A stretch of 64,000 nucleotides of DNA from Epiperipatus broadwayi. Lineage: Eukaryota; Onychophora; Udeonychophora; Euonychophora; Peripatidae. The translations under genes were made by a program, and so were the position numbers. The notes beneath the pieces are model-generated. The model had not been told where the DNA came from and made no database searches. It worked only from the letters and a program-made list of their open reading frames with translations. Positions within the stretch are counted from its first letter, which is position 1, and each line of letters starts with the position of its first letter. Positions 23,803 through 36,340 of this stretch are shown here, piece after piece. The DNA lies in the NCBI GenBank assembly GCA_028023455.1, contig JAQFVV010000042.1, positions 5,225,739-5,289,738 on the forward strand, read 5' to 3'.

Positions 23803-26315
23803 GTATATACAGTATACAATCAATTCACAGAATATACAAATCTGAATACGATACTAAGATAATTTTAAAAGTAAGATGTCTAGAGAATTGTTTAAATAAA
23901 ACTTGCAAATAACATCTATTTTTAATTATATCAAAGCCAATCTATTTTATATGCTAGTAAAATTACTTTATTATTGTAGTTACATATTTGAGTTTGTACA
24001 ATTAAAATTATTTGTATAGTACACAACACTTTTATAAAGGTTGGAAAATTGTCGGTGATGAACACTGTAATCTTTGATACTAAAAAAAAAACTGCACTAA
24101 ATGCAATTCTCAAATTTAGCTGTAAAATGTATATTGTTAAAAAAACAAAACTGCAGGCACATAAGAATTTAAAAGCTTGGCCATTATAATAGATCATTAA
24201 ATATCTGTTAATCTAGAGTTACTACATATTTATAGCATTTATTCAATACATATTTTAAAAAGGAATATTATTAATCATTTTAGAAATGGTTTAAACAAAA
24301 TAAGTTCCCTACTTTAGTGATATCTACTGTAAAAATTTGAATAATCAGTGGTTTTGTTTTAAATCCCTATCCCTAAATTGGTTTCTGGTTTTTAACTTTA
24401 TCAATGAGATTTTGGGTTTTAATATTAGAACAATATATGTGTAATTTTATAATATTTTTACCTAATATTTCATTTTTATTCTGCTCATGAAACAAAAAAG
24501 ATAATAAGATTATATTTTTTAAATCCCTAAATGTTTGTCCACAACATTATCTCATAATATTCAAATTAAACATTTCTTTGTTAGAGGGTGTATTTTTCAA
24601 GGGAAAAAATAATTATGTTTGCCATTAATAAAGTAATTCTTTTACGAAGCGTTTTATACAAAGGAAGTAATTTGTTAAAACAACCGATTAAAAAAAAAAC
24701 TATTATAAAACTGACAGTATAGGTTGGGTACCTTCCTGGATAGAATTGGAATAAAAAAGTTTGAAGGAAAAAAACGCTCAAAAAAAAAAAAATCAGTACA
24801 TGTGCTTTTAACTGCAGTACAAAACGAAATAGGTATGGTATTTAAATCACAAAGAAAATGTGATTGCAATATATAAATTCATGTTTGAAATATAACATTT
24901 AGTGAGAGTAAAAAAAGAGATGCTACAGTATCATATTTACATTTAGTTTTGGTTAATGTACAATTGAAGTCATGTAGTTTGATATCACATAATTTGTGGC
25001 TCCACAGTAATACCATGCATGATTGAAATTTGTTAAAACAACTAATTAAAAAACTAGTACAAAAATGACGACCTTTCCATAGGCCGGGTACATATGCTGG
25101 TATTTAATAAAAATAATAGATTTGAAAAATATATTTTTATTCATTTTGTTGATCTTCCTTATTTTGGAAATATAGAATCTTACCTTCACCATAGATAAAT
25201 ATATCACAAAACATTTTATATAGTACACCTTTCTCATATCTTATAATGAAAATAATATTTTGTTAAAAAAAATTTCATATTTTATTATATGTTAAACTAG
25301 CTATATCTGTTTTTCTACAAAACTGAAAGATATCCCTTTCAAAAATATAAAAACCTTGAACTCATATCTATTATCTAATTGTAGAAATATTGAAATGTCT
25401 CAATTTTAATATTTAAATGGCAATATTTAGAAAAAAAAACACACATAAAAAAAGTGTTATAATAATAAAAATTGTAATACATATATTTAATTACATTTGG
25501 CTCTTTAATGAAAATTGAGTTATTATAGTTTATTGTTACAATGATATAATTAAACATGAATGTAAGTATATTTTACTGTTATATATATTTTATGCCTGGA
25601 TTGATAACCTGATTATTATAACAATTCTATTATTTATATTTTAAAGTTAGACTAAAAATAATTGTTCCAGAGCAATAGAAAATGTAATTAGATAATGCAT
25701 TAATTTAAAACTAAAGTGAACTTTCAATACAAAATTTTGAATCACAATTACTTACTATATAGTGAATTCTCGATCCATTATTTTTCAAGAGTTTGGCAAA
25801 TGAAATGATAAACACAAAAAATATATATATATACAAATAAACAATAGGATTAAAGTCTATTAAAAATTATAAACAATTTAATGATTCACTGAAATAAATT
25901 ATAACTATTAAAAATTAATGATTAAATTGCACTTTATGTTTACAGTATTTCAGTAAATATGTGCCTATAATACCTCTAATTATGGCATTAATTTCACGAC
26001 CAAAGAAAGCAGCAAATATAAAAAAACTATATTCATATGCAATGGATTGAGGATTCACTACACGTTTTATAATAGAGTTTTCAACATTACGAAAAGATTT
26101 CATTTTTTATTACAAACTTTTATATATTTATGTAAAAATATATTAAAGTACATCACGTTTCTTGAAGATCAGCTTTATCTCAACCATATTTATTGTGCAT
26201 TCTCATAACAATAAAGATGTTTAATCATTTATTTTTATTCATAGAATGTATAAATATTTTAATAAGTGCTCAATTAAAATAAGCACACAATTTCTATGAT
26301 AAACATTTTAGAAAC
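23803..26315. other. AT-rich stretch, one weak minus-strand open frame
   Basis: Minus-strand 25915-26103 encodes a 62-residue peptide containing SIIKRVVNPQSIAYEYSFFI, with a hydrophobic centre. It has no recognised family and no supporting splice or promoter signal. Everything else is AT-rich. Confidence 0.4.
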
Positions 26316-26852
26316 AATATTTTTGTTATTACTATTACAATAAAATGGAATCAATAAATTTTTTTATTATCTTGGTCAACAAATTTTTCAATAAGATATA
26401 TAATGTTTAATGTAATGACATTAATAGTTACTACATTTGTTATCTAAAATATTTTATTTTTAGCATATTTAATTCAAAAACTGTAATAATCAATTAAATA
26501 TTTTTGTTATTACTATTACAATAAAATGGAATCAATAAATTTTTTTATTATCTTGGTCAACAAATTTTTCAATAAGATATATAATGTAATGACATTAATA
26601 GTTACTACATTTGTTATCTAAAATATTTTATTTTTAGCATATTTAATTCAAAAACTGTAATAATCAATTAAATATTTTTGTTATTACTATTACAATAAAA
26701 TGGAATCAATAAATTTTTTTATTATCTTGGTCAACAAATTTTTCAATAAGATATATAATGTTTAATGTAATGACATTAATAGTTACTACATTTGTTATCT
26801 AAAATATTTTATTTTTAGCATATTTAATTCAAAAACTGTAATAATCAATTAA
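26316..26852. repeat. Three-unit tandem repeat, about 181 bp
   Basis: Units start at 26316, 26497 and 26671 with AATATTTTTGTTATTACTAT. The middle unit lacks 7 bp (181, 174 and 181-182 bp). Otherwise the copies are virtually identical, which implies a recent expansion. Confidence 0.95.
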
Positions 26853-29600
26853 AGATGCATTTATATTAATTCAAGACAAAAATATATACATATTGCTATA
26901 TGTGCAAAATAATCAAATTGGTTTTTATCTCAAAAATTATAATTTTTTACCCCTTTTTAAACAAAATTAAATGAGATATTTTCAAGATTATTACAGTAAA
27001 GTTGTAATTATTTTTTTCCTCATACTTATTTCTAAGATTCACAGTTAAACAAGAATTGCAACTTTTTTATTATTTATTTCAAATGCTTGAATATAAAAAT
27101 ACATTTTGTTGCTTATTGGTATAATTATAATAATTACGACAAGAAATTATTTGAGTACAGAGTTTAAAATCACATACAACTGATAATTTAATATTACTTA
27201 AATTGTTTTACTTTTTTTATTATTTTGAGTCTTTCTGTAAGATTTATTTTAAGGTATTTTTAAATTTACAGTAAATTAAAAAAAAACAACAACAGTATTG
27301 TAGAAATGACTTTTAATATGGTTAATGTAAAACAAAAAAATATAATCACCATATATGATAAATGTATTAATTTGAATGTTCAGTTATTTAGGATTTTAAA
27401 AAAAACATTTTATGCAGGTTTTTTTACTTGATTAAATTGATTGAAAACATATTTCAAACTTCTACATAATATATATTTTTATACAGAAAATGGACAAAAA
27501 TAAACTATGAAGTATTTTTTTTAAATCTATTAACTTTATTTTGAAATTAGATATCTATAAATATAACACATAATAAAGCATTTGGCAGGCTATCAATCTT
27601 CAGACTAATACTTGATTAGAATTATAATGGAAAAAAAAAAAAAAATCTTTAGTTTAAACATAGTTGGAATCTGGGTTCATGGAAACATATTTTCAAAAAA
27701 GCTGGAATCTGTAAAAAAAACAACAACAACCCTATTTTCAACTACATTACTTATAAAGATGATAGTAACACATGAAAAACTAATGGTTTTTTATGTTCAA
27801 CTTTCATTATTCTATTTTTTTTTTTTTTAGGTGTTTTTTGAATTAAAAAAGCAATGGAAATATTTCATTGACACAAATTAAAATGAGTGCATGGAAGAAA
27901 TTTTACAAAATCGCATGGAATATATTTTCATTCAACATAGTTTTTAATTGCTAATTCTCCATTTTATGAATATACAGAATGGTAACTAAGTACTTATAGA
28001 ATTTTAAGAAAAAAATTTCACACACATTTGTGAAAAATCATTAAATACAACAATATAACACGCAAGACTTACACACAAAAAATTGTACTGATTCAAACAT
28101 ATATCTATTTTCTGGCAATGTGAAAGTAACAATAGAAGCTAGAAATATGAAGATTTTAATTTTATAGATCATTATTATTCATATAATATAGATAAAATTA
28201 AAAATATTAATGAAATAATGTACTATGCTGTCATAATTTTAAAAAAGTAATTTATTTTTTAAAAAAAGGAAAAAAATTTCTTAGTCATAAATTACAACTT
28301 GCCAATACTTTTTTTTCCCAAAAATAATTCAATTACATAATTTCCCTCCCTGAGACAACAAAAAATAAACAAGAGCAGTAAAAATATTACTCAAGACAAA
28401 AATTATTTTAAACATAACTTTTTTCAACACAATTTAAAATGATGAATCAATAATAGATGAATATAATAAAAGACTTTGCTACCTTTTGAAATAAATCAGG
28501 AGGCTCAAAAAATAAAACCTATACAATGTGAAAGCTAAAAAAAATACCAGTTATCAAAGGCAAAAAAATATGAATACTGTCTACCATTTGAAAATTCATT
28601 ACAGTATATGATACTATCATTAGGATTTATATAAATAGTGGAGTGATCAATTGAAAGGAAAAGGTTATATTTAAAATTTCAAAATAGAATACATGTAAAA
28701 TTGAAATGATTAAAAAAAAAAAAGGTGTAATGGAAATAAAAATTTAAGCAAAGTTTATTCAGATAAAATAAACTTTTATATGCTGAAAAAAATTATATTT
28801 CTAAACAAATTTTAACTTGGATTATATGATAAAATCCTTTTTAAAAAATAAGTTTTAAAATATGTGCTAACTTGTTTTTACTATAATTATTTTTTCATAT
28901 AAAACTTTGCCCTAAATGATTTAGTGCAATGATCAAAACCTTGGAGTTAAAAGATTCATGGGTGGCTACTCCAACTGACATTTTAGGCCAAATTTCTTAT
29001 GAACTTCATTATTTGATTATATATGTAAAACTTAATTTTGTGCTTATTAAATCTCTTTGTTTTCAAATAGATATATGTATACTACAATATCAAATTGCTT
29101 GCTTTATTTATTGAGCTATAATACTAATTGACAATCAACATTAGTCCTATGAGAATTTGGCACCTGCTATCAAAAATTTGTTCATTAGAAATTTTTTGCA
29201 ACTGTAACTAATAAAAGCATGTTCTTTGTAATTTATTCAATAACTTTTTTTAGATTAAAAATGTTCATTTAATATCTAAATTAGATTAAATAAAAACTAA
29301 GGTATTTTTATTAAGGCAATATCCCCCCACCCACCTCAATAAAAACAGTCAGAGTGCTCAAGCATTTATGATTTTTTAATTATAACCTCAGAATAAAGTA
29401 TTTATTAGTGCTTTTCTAAGAAATGAATGATTTTCTTTCATTAAAATACAAACCGAATGTAAACCTTTTCAGCACAATAAACTTTTTTGTTAATACACAC
29501 CTTTATAATAATTTTTAATAAATGTAATTTCCTCTCTTCTTCAATTTTCATAATTCACTTAATCAAATATAATCATCATATTAATCATTATGAATATGAT
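26853..29600. other. AT-rich stretch without recognisable gene
   Basis: Open frames at 27612-27830 and 28929-29114 have no protein-family features. No repeats with clear edges were seen. Confidence 0.55.
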
Positions 29601-29604
29601 GAAT

Positions 29605-29940
29605 AGAATGAAAATATCTCCAGATTCAGCAATCTCTAGCCTCTCTTCTCCACATCATGTCAGCACACTTCCTTATTTCATTCATCTCATATGTGGTCTC
29701 TTTCTAGATATTTTATAATTTCTTGGAATCCAGTTTAAGATTTCAATTCTCCATCTATTATCATTTCTTTTAGCAATATAACCCAACCCAACTCCATTTC
29801 AGTCACTTAATTCCTTCAATGACGTCAATAACACCCATTTGTTCTCTCACCCATGTATTTCATTTTGATCTCGTCTTGTCACTCCTAATATGCAGCTCTC
29901 CTTATTTCGTTAAGTGGACTGAAGCCTCTATACTGCTATT
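29605..29940 (-). mobile_element. RTE-clade LINE fragment, C-terminal part of pol
   Basis: This segment aligns with the 3' coding part of the RTE element at 54022-55905. It shares blocks such as CACACTTCCTTATTTC, TGTGGTCTCTTTCT and TTTTAGCAATAT...CCCAACTCCA. It corresponds to the C-terminal region after the RT domain (the SWAGHIARR-like segment). Many substitutions mark it as an old, heavily truncated copy. Confidence 0.8.
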
Positions 29941-30602
29941 TAATAAATTTATGTGTGTATATGTAGATCAATGCTTAAACATCATATAAGTCAGAATCAC
30001 CCTGAAAGTGTTTAGGATAGATAAGGAAATCAAAAATTTGTCATTGGTCAATTACTTATCTTATATAATTTCCAAATTTATCACTTTCATCAATTATAAA
30101 ATATCCAAATACAGATAAATAGGTTACTTTTTTTTTTTAGTTTTCAATGTAAACATTATTTTCATTTGTGGATATGATCATTACTGAATTCAAACAATTC
30201 AAAACTAAAATTTAAATAAAATACAGCAGTCAAATATTTGATTTTCTTTCAATTCACATCAGCTTTAGTTGTAGAGAAAATTAATAGTCTTTTCTGTGAT
30301 TAATGGATGTAAAAAAAATAGGGTAAATATTAGTAATGTGGTGTTGGCATAAAATTAAAGTACGAGCAGCAAATAAATTGATTATAAAAATAAAAAAAAT
30401 CACTAGCACTAATGCAGACTTATAATAAAATAAATGAACCAGAGAAGTCAAAAAAACCATCAGAAACAAATCCAATTAGCATACAAGCTTTTTCTTCCAA
30501 ATAATTCTTGATTAGCATTAAATACATTGAATGTTAACTATTTCAAACCCAGCAGCACATCAGTATGTAATTAACTCACATTCATATACATGTTAAAAAT
30601 AT
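29941..30602. other. AT-rich stretch without recognisable gene
   Basis: Nothing is supported here. The 30281-30475 minus-strand open frame is hydrophobic AT-rich noise. Confidence 0.5.
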
Positions 30603-30707
30603 ATGATTACTTGTCATAGACAGGGTATGAGCACAGACTTTCACATGACCCACCACTCTCCACACTATCTCATAACACTGATACACCTGAACACACATAT
30701 GTTGAAA

Positions 30708-30777
30708 AGATAAATAATCACCAATATACGTATTTCATGCTAAACCAGCAATCATCAGTTGGTCCAGATTACCATCT
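30708..30777 (-). ncRNA. Hammerhead ribozyme, inverted arm copy
   Basis: This is the reverse-complement counterpart of the ribozyme at 31424-31493. The core CTGATGA, the stem II TGCT/AGCA pair, GAAA, the short stem III, the ATA cleavage triplet and the ACCAA/TTGGT stem I are all retained on the minus strand. Confidence 0.75.
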
Positions 30778-31423
30778 CTACACATATATGCTACAAGTGC
30801 TCAGATATATATTAAGATAGCAAATTCTCCTACTTTAATGGACAGGCTTCAATCTACTCCACACTACAACTCTTCAACCGTCCATCCAATTGAAAATCTG
30901 ATGATGGAACGCTCAAAGGCCACCCTGAGGCCGAGATTATTGTCACACCCATGTTGACCCAAAGTCAATCTGACCCCTCATGTACAGGACATAATCCATT
31001 AAATACATATACAAGGGATAGGCAGACATCTCTAATATGTAATAGCTGAAATACACAGGCTTATATATACCTGCATCTATATATGTAATAGACAGGGTAT
31101 GAGCACAGACTTTCACATATATAGATGCAGGTATATATAAGCCTGTGTATTTCAGCTATTACATATTAGAGATGTCTGCCTATCCCTTGTATAGGTATTT
31201 AATGGATTATGTCCTGTACATGAGGGGTCAGATTGACTTTGGGTCAACATGGGTGTGACAATAATCTCGGCCTCAGGGTGGCCTTTGAGCGTTCCATCAT
31301 CAGATTTTCAATTGGATGGACGGTTGAAGAGTTGTAGTGTGGAGTAGATTGAAGCCTGTCCATTAAAGTAGGAGAATTTGCTATCTTAATATATATCTGA
31401 GTACTTGTAGCATATATGTGTAG

Positions 31424-31493
31424 AGATGGTAATCTGGACCAACTGATGATTGCTGGTTTAGCATGAAATACGTATATTGGTGATTATTTATCT
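31424..31493 (+). ncRNA. Type I hammerhead ribozyme
   Basis: All three conserved boxes are present in order: CTGATGA (31443-31449), GAAA (31465-31468) and the cleavage triplet ATA (31474-31476). Stem I pairs ACCAA (31438-31442) with TTGGT (31477-31481). It extends through TAATC (31430-31434) with GATTA (31482-31486), and AGAT with ATCT further out. Stem II is TGCT/AGCA (31451-31454 with 31460-31463) with a GGTTT loop. Stem III is minimal (AT/AT around ACGT). Predicted cleavage is between 31476 and 31477. One departure is a U-U instead of the usual G-C at the base of stem II. In the cell it would process multimeric transcripts of the retroelement into units. Confidence 0.75.
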
Positions 31494-31645
31494 TTTCAAC
31501 ATATGTGTGTTCAGGTGTATCAGTGTTATGAGATAGTGTGGAGAGTGGTGGGTCATGTGAAAGTCTGTGCTCATACCCTGTCTATTACATATATAGATGC
31601 AGGTATATATAAGCCTGTGTATTTCAGCTATGATTACTTGTCATA

Positions 31646-32134
31646 AACAACATATTGTTGAATGTTTTAATAAATCAATTTTATAATTTTTTTCTTTTTT
31701 AGCTAAAGATTTCATTTTATATATAAAAAAACCAGCCATAATTAGTTCACTAAAGGATTCTTCTAGTGCCACTATGATGAATATATGAAATAAAAGAAAA
31801 TTTTGGTAATGTGGTTAAATGATGACCTTATTAGCCAATATTTTATTAAAATTATTTAATAATTATTATAAATTTTTGTCTTGTGAGAAATTAACAAAAA
31901 TTGATTTTCCTCATAATAATGCACTCTGCTTTATATAGTAGATACATATCTGTCCTTCCATCTCTAATCATGCATGCATTTATGTGTATCAGTGACTAAC
32001 ACACTCTACAGTGTGCCACCAGTAAGCAAAGAAAGTGGCAACTGCATTATTTGTGTATAAGGTACAAAATGTAATGCAAAAACAGATACCATATTGTAGA
32101 TGCATTTTAAAGTAACCTTTTTATAAAGAGATTT
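31646..32134. other. AT-rich stretch without recognisable gene
   Basis: No gene or repeat edge is seen. Confidence 0.5.
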
Positions 32135-32345
32135 TTTTTTTTTGTCAATATACTTTTATTTGGTAGTTTATGTTTATGCGAACTGTGGCCGCTAGGCAAC
32201 GCTGCAGTACCATCAAGAACCTCTAAGAAGCCTGCAAGTGATAAATTTCTACCCAAAAATCGCTGAAATCGACAAATTAAAATGCCTAAGGCAAAGTAAA
32301 TCGAACAAATCCTTCTAAAATACAAATTAAAAAAAAAAAAAAAAA
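32135..32345 (-). pseudogene. Possible processed retrocopy with poly(A) tail
   Basis: Read on the minus strand, a patch of balanced composition (about 32290 down to 32175, including GCAGCGTTGCCTAGCGGCCA) is followed by AATAAAAGTATATTGAC and then a run of A. This is the order transcript end, polyadenylation signal, poly(A). The open frame (32367-32107) encodes LAGFLEVLDGTAALPSGHSS, which I do not recognise. A target-site duplication could not be defined, so a SINE-like or gene-derived origin is equally possible. Confidence 0.35.
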
Positions 32346-33640
32346 TCGAAGAAAACTGTGGCATCATTATTTTTAGAAATTAATTTTATAAAAGACAGCT
32401 TCAGAAAAAGAATGAATAATAAATCTAGTTTGGCATTTATACTATTAACGATAATAAAATATGATGCCGATGTAAAGCATTTAGCAACTAATGTCATTCA
32501 AAAATTATGTTTATGATAATTAATTTTTATAGAAATCTATGGTAATTTTTAAAATTATCTCAAATTTTGTAATAATTTTTTATTTTCCTCTATTTGTAAA
32601 TTTTTTGCATGCATACTAAAAAAGGTTCACCATTATTGATCCTGATCTAATTACATTAACTACTGGATAGAATTTTTAATATTCTTTCCAGTTTTATCTC
32701 CAGCACACATCTTCCAACTTCTGGAAATAAAAATCTGATCGGTATAAAATCAAAATGTTGGATATCCATGTATATAATTCATAATAAATTATCATTTTTC
32801 AAACATGTTTACTATTAATTATCTCATTGTAATCACTAAAACCTCAAACTCAAGCAATAGATATCATAACTTTTATTATATAAATGATAAAATTGATAAA
32901 TACAAAGTGATACATTTAACTTTTTTAAGAATGTTTCATAAAATATTTTGCTTTTTCAATGAACTTAAGTCGACAATTTTTCAAGGCAAAAAATAGTAAC
33001 TACACCTAAATTTTCTGTGTAAATCAAGTATAATTATTACTTGTAGAAAAATAAATTCCTGAAAATAATTTTAGAACTATTAAAAATGAAAAGCCTAGAA
33101 AATTTTGTTTAAGATTAATAATTGCTCTTAAGCTTGCAAACCTATTTATACAAAAATATATTTGATTTAAAAAAATGATTATATAATAGATTGTATTATA
33201 TTAAATAACACTTTATGTATTTTTTTTAATGTCTTTTATATTTTATCTATTATACAAGTTATAACCCGGCTGATGTAAGGGCTGCCATTTTTGTAATAGT
33301 TTTTTTAATTGGTTGCTTTAATAATTTTTTTTTAAGATTTAATGTAAACAAATTTAATTTGTATTATGTAGGTATTATCACAGAAAGTGTATCATGGCCT
33401 ATGGAAAAACCGTCGTTTTTGTAATCAGATGCTTCAACAAATTTTTTTAGTTTGTGGAATTACTTGCTTTGAATAAAATGCTCATAATCAAATTAAACCT
33501 CTTAAATATAAGGAAGGAATTGTTTCCTTTATATAAAATATGTTGTAAAAAAATTATATTATTTCTCAGAATTATTTCCTTTGCATAGTGTTATGGATAA
33601 AAATATAATACTTTTTTTTTTTTGTTTGTGACTTTAACAC
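32346..33640. other. AT-rich stretch without recognisable gene
   Basis: A less AT-biased patch at 33260-33430 is not readable as protein. Nothing else is seen. Confidence 0.5.
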
Positions 33641-33852
33641 ATGACAGCATTATGTGTGATTGCTGGTTTAGCATGAAATACATATATTGGTGATTATTTA
33701 TCTTTTCAGCATATATGTGCTTGAGTGTATCAGTGTTATTAGATAGAGTGGAGATTGATGGGTCATCTGAAAGTCTGTGCTCATATACCCTATATTACAT
33801 ATATAGACACAGGTATATAATAAGCCTGTGTTTCAGTTATGACAGCATTATG
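33641..33852 (+). mobile_element. 5'-truncated copy of the hammerhead retroelement, 14-bp TSD
   Basis: ATGACAGCATTATG occurs at 33641-33654 and 33839-33852. The insert (33655-33838) matches the last part of the 31158-31629 unit, from inside the ribozyme core (TGATTGCTGGTTTAGC) to the terminal GCCTGTGTTTCAGTT. It retains stem II, GAAA, the cleavage site (predicted between 33686 and 33687) and the 3' strand of stem I, but lacks the 5' strand and the start of CTGATGA. It fixes the 3' end of the family exactly at TTTCAG(C/T)T and shows 5' truncation with TSD, as expected for target-primed reverse transcription. Divergence from the 30.6 kb copy is modest. Confidence 0.85.
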
Positions 33853-35041
33853 GAAAAAATACATTCATCCATTCACATGGATTTTATATATAGGACTGTT
33901 AAATAGTTTTCTTGTATGACACTTAAAATTACTGTATTATTTATTTGTTTATTGAATAAATAAAATTAATTAAATAAATTTATAAATCAATATTATAATT
34001 AATTTTGAAAGTATCCATATAAATTTTACTGTGAACATTCAAAATTCTAATAAAATACTCTGCATATTCCTAACATTTAACACTACACTTCACCCTTTGT
34101 AAACAATACCATTAAAGAAATTATTTTTATACTACATAAGCAAAAAAAAAAAAAAAAACCATTGTTTGTAGTACACACAAAAAAAGCATTCTTTTACTCT
34201 ATGGCTTTGAACTTTTTAATTTTTTATATACAATACTTTTTTTAATAACATAGACTTACTTTTTAACCTGCAGAAGTTAAAATACAAACAAATCTTCAGT
34301 AAAACAATTTTCAAAATAAAGAAATGATAAATAGTGGATTAACCTAAAAGACATTGATCTTTAAAAATTTAGAAAAATCAATTAAAAATGTTTTTATTTC
34401 CAACAAATATGCTTTATATAAATATAATTACAGTAATGTTTCAAAAACATTAAATTATAACTATATACAATTTTACCTTTTTTAATTAAAAAAAAGATGC
34501 AATATAATTAATCTAGCACTCCTGGTTCCTTAATCTTCTTGGTTTTGTCAGATTAAATGAACACAGAAATAATAATTCAACAATATACACCCTTCCCCCA
34601 ACATTATAAATTTACTGTAGAATTATAAAGCACAAATATACTGCTCAAAATATAAATAGTAATTTTAATATTCAGTTTTAGATATATACTTAATTTTAAA
34701 TGGTACAGAATCTTTATACTAGAATAATATATTAATCACATCCTTCCAAGCTTTATTAAATAAATATTTTATAAAAAAAACATATCAAAGTAAAATAATA
34801 AACAAAAACATACTAATCATAGTAATATAAATACATTATTTTTTGTTTTCCACTTTATTTAAAATTTTGAACTTATTTAACGATTTGTTTCCACCTTACT
34901 TATATTTCTAAGATCTGCAAGATTAAGCAATTAGATTTAATCTTTTTAAAAAATCAACTACATTATCTTTTTATTTAAAAGCAATAACAAAAAGTTGCTT
35001 ATTCTTAAGGCAAAAAAATCAAAATCATAAATTTTGGACTA
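33853..35041. other. AT-rich stretch without recognisable gene
   Basis: No gene or bounded repeat is seen. Confidence 0.5.
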
Positions 35042-35139
35042 GAATAAAAGCAAACATTTTGCTTATGTTAATTAGTTTTATTAATTTATAGAATAAAAGC
35101 AAACATTTTGCTTATGTTAATTAGTTTTATTAATTTATA
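35042..35139. repeat. Perfect tandem duplication, 49 bp x 2
   Basis: GAATAAAAGCAAACATTTTG and the following bases to TTAATTTATA repeat with a 49-bp period. Confidence 0.95.
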
Positions 35140-36340
35140 GATAATTTATTAAATTAAGCATTTTGTCTTATTTTATTTTTAAAGATGTGTGTAGTAATTT
35201 ATTTACTGTACTGGTCCCCCCCCCCCCATGTGTATATATTCAGAAATAAATAAATATTTAAATAAATCAAAATTTGGTGATTATGAAAATTTAAAGGCTC
35301 TTAATTTTATCTGGGTGCTAAAAGTTGCCAAAAAGTAGGGAAATAAATTAACAGTAATCTTCTTACATGACTTTTTAAGTGGAAAAAGATTTTTTTTTCA
35401 ATGATGTTGGTTGAACTAATACTATTTTTCCCATTTGAAATCATTTATAAGTGATAATGAATTTTCTTAATTTCTTAGGAATACAATATCATATTTAAAA
35501 TAAATTATTAAATACTATATACTGAAAAAATTTTTTACGCAATATTTTTTTTTTAGTTTAACATGCTTAGATTTCTATATATATTATCTACAGTTTTTTA
35601 AATTTGTAATTATTACCAAATTGAATGAAAACACATATGAAAAAATTAATGTTTCTATTACCTGAAGATAAATTGAGGTAATAGGATAGAAAAAACAAGC
35701 AATAACACAATCATCAGTTTGGTTATGTCATCACTTAACACCTCATTAAATTATATAGGATATTACTATAGAAAACTTAATTATATTAAATGGGTAGAGC
35801 ATCAAAGTAAATACAATAATAGATTAATGAGATATTATTTTATATAGCGCTTAAGATTTGCCCATACATGTTTGGGTCGAAAGAATGGGTGGATTCAATC
35901 CATTCTTTCTAAAATACTATATCTTGTGTCTGGAAAAAGTGAGAGCATTCATTTATAATTTATTTTTAAAATGCATGTGCATTGGCTTAATTGCTAATAT
36001 CACTATTACAATAATAGATTAAGAAATATTTTGAATTATATATATATATTGATAGTAGTAATTAAAAAAAAGGAACAGAAAAAAGTGATAGTGAATAAAT
36101 AAACCTAAACATTACTGACTGGAGAATATATTAATTGTAACATTGTTGAAATAAAATTAACAAATGATATTGTAAATATGTGTCAAATCTGTAATTCACA
36201 AGGTTTTGAGCATGTTGTTTCACACACAATGTAACAACTCACAAAAAAAAAAAAAATCAAAATAAAAACTGGCACTACCTTTATTTATCTAATCTCAGCA
36301 TCTGATTCTATTTAAAAAAAAGAATCTTCAAAGTTTCTAA
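35140..36340. other. AT-rich stretch with a poly(C) run
   Basis: Twelve C occur at 35216-35227. No coding or repeat boundary is recognised. Confidence 0.5.

Larger units (their letters stand above)
30603..31645. mobile_element. Palindromic hammerhead-bearing retroelement (Penelope/retrozyme-like)
   Basis: The direct repeat ATGATTACTTGTCATA occurs at 30603-30618 and 31630-31645 (17 bp if the shared preceding T is counted). It encloses two near-identical arms in opposite orientation, meeting near 31117. In the plus arm, the tail of one unit (ending TTTCAGCT at 31157) is joined to a 472-nt unit (31158-31629) that ends in the same TTTCAGCT. This is a head-to-tail junction, and the minus arm shows its mirror image at 31044/31043. 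Each arm contains a hammerhead ribozyme. Tandem pseudo-LTR-like units, an inverted copy, a variable long TSD and a hammerhead are the known traits of Penelope-like elements and their non-autonomous retrozyme relatives. No reverse transcriptase is present. Confidence 0.8.

Noticed and set aside
30895-30935. CTGATGATGGAACGCTCAAA as another hammerhead core
   Set aside because: No GAAA box or complementary stem II follows. The true ribozyme in the same arm is elsewhere (30708-30777).
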